Source: an uncultured Paracoccus sp.
GTDB lineage: Bacteria; Pseudomonadota; Alphaproteobacteria; Rhodobacterales; Rhodobacteraceae
Reading direction: 5' to 3'
Assembly: GCF_937873615.1 (NCBI RefSeq)
Contig: NZ_CALMYP010000067.1
Location: 1-64,000 of the forward strand
Length of the DNA stretch: 64,000 nucleotides
Of this stretch, positions 62,253 to 64,000 are shown one piece after another; the first letter of the stretch is position 1, and each line of letters begins with the position of its first letter. The position numbers and the translations under genes are program-made. A model generated the notes under the pieces. It did not search any database, was not told where the DNA came from, and worked only from the letters and a program-made list of their open reading frames with translations.

Positions 62253-63587
62253 ATGCAGGTCAAAGAGACCCAGAACGACGGCCTCAAGCGCGGCTACCAG
62301 ATGACCCTCCCGGCGGCCGATCTGGCCACCATGGTCGATCAGAAACTGAAAGAAGCCCAGCCCGAAGTCGAGATGAAGGGCTTCCGCAAGGGCAAGGTGC
62401 CGATGGCGATGCTGAAAAAGCAGTTCGGCCCCCGCGTGATGGGCGATGCCATGCAGGATTCCATCGACGGCGCCCTGCGCGAGCATCTGGAGAAATCCGG
62501 CGACCGCCCGGCCGTGCAGCCGAAGATCGAGATGCAGGATGGCGAGAACTGGAAAGAGGGCGACGATGTCATCGTCAACGTTTCCTATGAAATCCTGCCG
62601 GAAATCCCGGAAGTGGACCTGGCCAAGCTGAAGCTGGAACGTCTGGTCGTGAAGGCCGAGGACGCCGCCGTCACCGAGGCGTTGGAAAATCTGGCCAAGA
62701 ACGCGAAATCCTATGAGGACAAGCGCAAGGGCTCCAAGGCCGCCAAGGACGATCAGGTGGTGATCGACTTCAAGGGGTCGGTAGATGGCGAGCTGTTCGA
62801 AGGCGGCACTGCCGAGGATTACCCGCTGGTTCTGGGCTCGGGCAGCTTCATCCCCGGTTTCGAGGATCAGCTGACCGGTGCCAAGGCCGGCGACGAGGTC
62901 GAAGTGAAGGTGCAGTTCCCGGCCGATTACGGCCATGCCGCCCTGGCCGGCAAGGACGCCGTCTTCGCGACCACCGTCAAGGCGGTCAAGAAGCCGGTCG
63001 ATGCCAAGATCGACGACGAGTTGGCCAAGCGCTTCGGTGCCGAATCGCTGGACAAGCTGAAAGAGCAGATCGGCGAGCGTCTGGAATCCGAATACAAGGG
63101 TGCCAGCCGCGCGGTGATGAAGCGCGCCCTGCTGGACCAGCTCGACGGGTTGGTGAAGTTCGATCTGCCTGACGTGCTGGTCGAGGCCGAGGCCGGCCAG
63201 ATCGCGCATCAGCTTTACCACGAGGAACACCCGGACGATCATGGCCACGAACATGGCGCGATCGAGCCGACCGACGAGCACAAGAAGCTGGCCGAGCGCC
63301 GCGTTCGCCTGGGCCTGCTTCTGGCCGAAGTTGGCCAGAAGGCCGAAGTTCAGGTTTCCGATCAGGAATTCACCCAGGCGGTGATGATGCAGGCGCGTCA
63401 GTTCCCGGGTCAGGAACGCCAGTTCTTCGAGTTCATCCAGCAGAACCCGCAGGCGCAACAGCAGCTGCGCGCCCCGATCTTCGAGGACAAGGTTGTCGAT
63501 CACATCGCCGAGCAGGCGAAGGTGAAAGACAAGGAAGTCTCGAAAGAGGATCTGGAAAAGGCGGTCGAGGCGCTCGACGAACTTTGA
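62253..63587 (+). CDS. tig: Trigger factor
   Basis: A 444-residue ribosome-bound chaperone. The N-terminal domain has [20 protein letters not shown] and the ribosome-docking [20 protein letters not shown] (family GFRxGKxP signature). A FKBP-type PPIase domain is at about 155-245 ([20 protein letters not shown]), then the helical C-terminal arm. It captures nascent chains and delays premature folding. The gene is directly downstream of tRNA-Leu and followed by its own terminator. Confidence 0.97.
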   Translation: MQVKETQNDGLKRGYQMTLPAADLATMVDQKLKEAQPEVEMKGFRKGKVPMAMLKKQFGPRVMGDAMQDSIDGALREHLEKSGDRPAVQPKIEMQDGENWKEGDDVIVNVSYEILPEIPEVDLAKLKLERLVVKAEDAAVTEALENLAKNAKSYEDKRKGSKAAKDDQVVIDFKGSVDGELFEGGTAEDYPLVLGSGSFIPGFEDQLTGAKAGDEVEVKVQFPADYGHAALAGKDAVFATTVKAVKKPVDAKIDDELAKRFGAESLDKLKEQIGERLESEYKGASRAVMKRALLDQLDGLVKFDLPDVLVEAEAGQIAHQLYHEEHPDDHGHEHGAIEPTDEHKKLAERRVRLGLLLAEVGQKAEVQVSDQEFTQAVMMQARQFPGQERQFFEFIQQNPQAQQQLRAPIFEDKVVDHIAEQAKVKDKEVSKEDLEKAVEALDEL

Positions 63588-63608
63588 TTGCACCTTGCAG
63601 TTGAACGG

Positions 63609-63640
63609 AAAAGCCGCGACTCTCGGGTCGCGGCTTTTTT
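63609..63640 (+). terminator. Intrinsic terminator of tig
   Basis: AAAAGCCGCGAC, loop TCTCGG, GTCGCGGCTTTTTT: a strong stem and T-run starting 21 bp after the tig stop. Confidence 0.92.
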
Positions 63641-63654
63641 GTTCAGGAGGTCTG

Positions 63655-64000
63655 ATGAACAGCGCTGATATTGTGCGCGCCTTCTGGGCCGCGATGCGCA
63701 GCAACGATTTCGACAGGGCGGCGCGGACATGGCTCGCGCCCGATTATATCGGTCTCTGGCCCCAGACCGGCGAGGTCATTCGTGGCCCGGGCAAATATGC
63801 CGAAATCAACCGGGCCTTCCCCGGCGGCGGCACCTGGGAGTTCGAGGAATTCTCGCTGGTGGATGCCGGGCTGCGCGTGGTGACCGACATGCGCATCTCG
63901 AACAACCCGCTGGAGGTCTCGATCCACGCCATCACCTTTCACGAGATACGGGGCGAACAGATCCTGCGGCAGACCGAATACTGGCCCGATTCCTATCCGG
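63655..64000 (+). CDS. SnoaL/NTF2-like protein, partial at the window end
   Basis: The first 115 residues of a SnoaL-like (NTF2-fold) protein: NSADIVRAFWAAMRSNDFDR, AARTWLAPDYIGLWPQTGEV and the strand region EVSIHAITFHEIRGEQI followed by RQTEYWPDSYP. AGGAGG precedes the ATG by 7 bases. Members of this fold include polyketide cyclases, isomerases and non-enzymatic ligand binders; the function cannot be called. The C-terminus lies beyond the window. Confidence 0.82.
   Translation, partial: MNSADIVRAFWAAMRSNDFDRAARTWLAPDYIGLWPQTGEVIRGPGKYAEINRAFPGGGTWEFEEFSLVDAGLRVVTDMRISNNPLEVSIHAITFHEIRGEQILRQTEYWPDSYP

Noticed and set aside
1-64000. CRISPR arrays, insertion sequences, prophage genes or integrases
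   Set aside because: No spaced direct-repeat array, transposase, recombinase or phage structural gene was seen anywhere in the window.

Overview
The window looks like a high-GC alphaproteobacterial chromosome, most likely Paracoccus or a close relative in the Rhodobacteraceae. The support is protein-level similarity throughout, plus gene neighbourhoods typical of that group: infA-maf-RNase G-yacG-tRNA-Phe, prfA-prmC-DUF4167, tatA-tatB-tatC, lptF-lptG-lptD-surA-pdxA-rsmA and rpsF-rpsR-rplI. The first ~240 bases do not fit. They encode the end of a Chloroflexi-style Ser/Thr kinase domain on the minus strand, fused to the middle of a sugar permease gene, so the left edge is probably an assembly chimera or a recombination scar.

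Layout. 0.2-3.4 kb: tail of a sugar ABC transporter (YtfT/YjfF-like permeases) with an SMP-30 lactonase and aldose 1-epimerase. 3.4-8.5 kb: a methyltransferase, secG, pyrG, a class I PPK2 and a TerB-like protein. 8.5-11.1 kb: a hybrid PAS histidine kinase with its OmpR-type regulator. 11.3-20.0 kb: a complete Liv-type ABC importer bracketed by two acyl-CoA ligases, probably an import-and-activate pathway for a carboxylic acid. 20.2-33.4 kb: an accessory block holding a class C beta-lactamase-like hydrolase, a cytosolic V8-like protease, and a translationally coupled four-gene operon (2405-residue multicopper oxidase, beta-propeller protein, SCO copper chaperone, cytochrome c fused to a periplasmic-binding-like domain). 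The block abuts the 3' end of tRNA-Phe. 33.8-36.1 kb: tRNA-Phe and the yacG/RNase G/maf/infA group. 36.3-40.9 kb: a CrbS/CrbR-like symporter-kinase system with an ScfR-type regulator. 40.9-58.9 kb: Tat translocase, LPS export, vitamin B6, rRNA methylation and translation-termination genes, ending with agmatinase. 58.9-64 kb: ribosomal protein operon with a structured leader, NAD(P)HX dehydratase, tRNA-Leu, trigger factor and a partial SnoaL-like gene.

The most notable system is the giant multicopper oxidase operon at 22.6-33.4 kb. All four copper-ligand motifs are present, but in the order 3-4-1-2 instead of 1-2-3-4. The gene is followed without gaps by a copper-loading protein and a c-type cytochrome. 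This fits a secreted metal- or organic-oxidising enzyme in the broad class of the large Mn(II)-oxidising oxidases; the substrate cannot be read from sequence. Regulatory structure worth noting includes a probable S6:S18 autoregulatory leader before rpsF, an SD-sequestering inverted repeat before pyrG, an 11-bp-period repeat before ppk2 and a palindromic leader before the oxidase operon.
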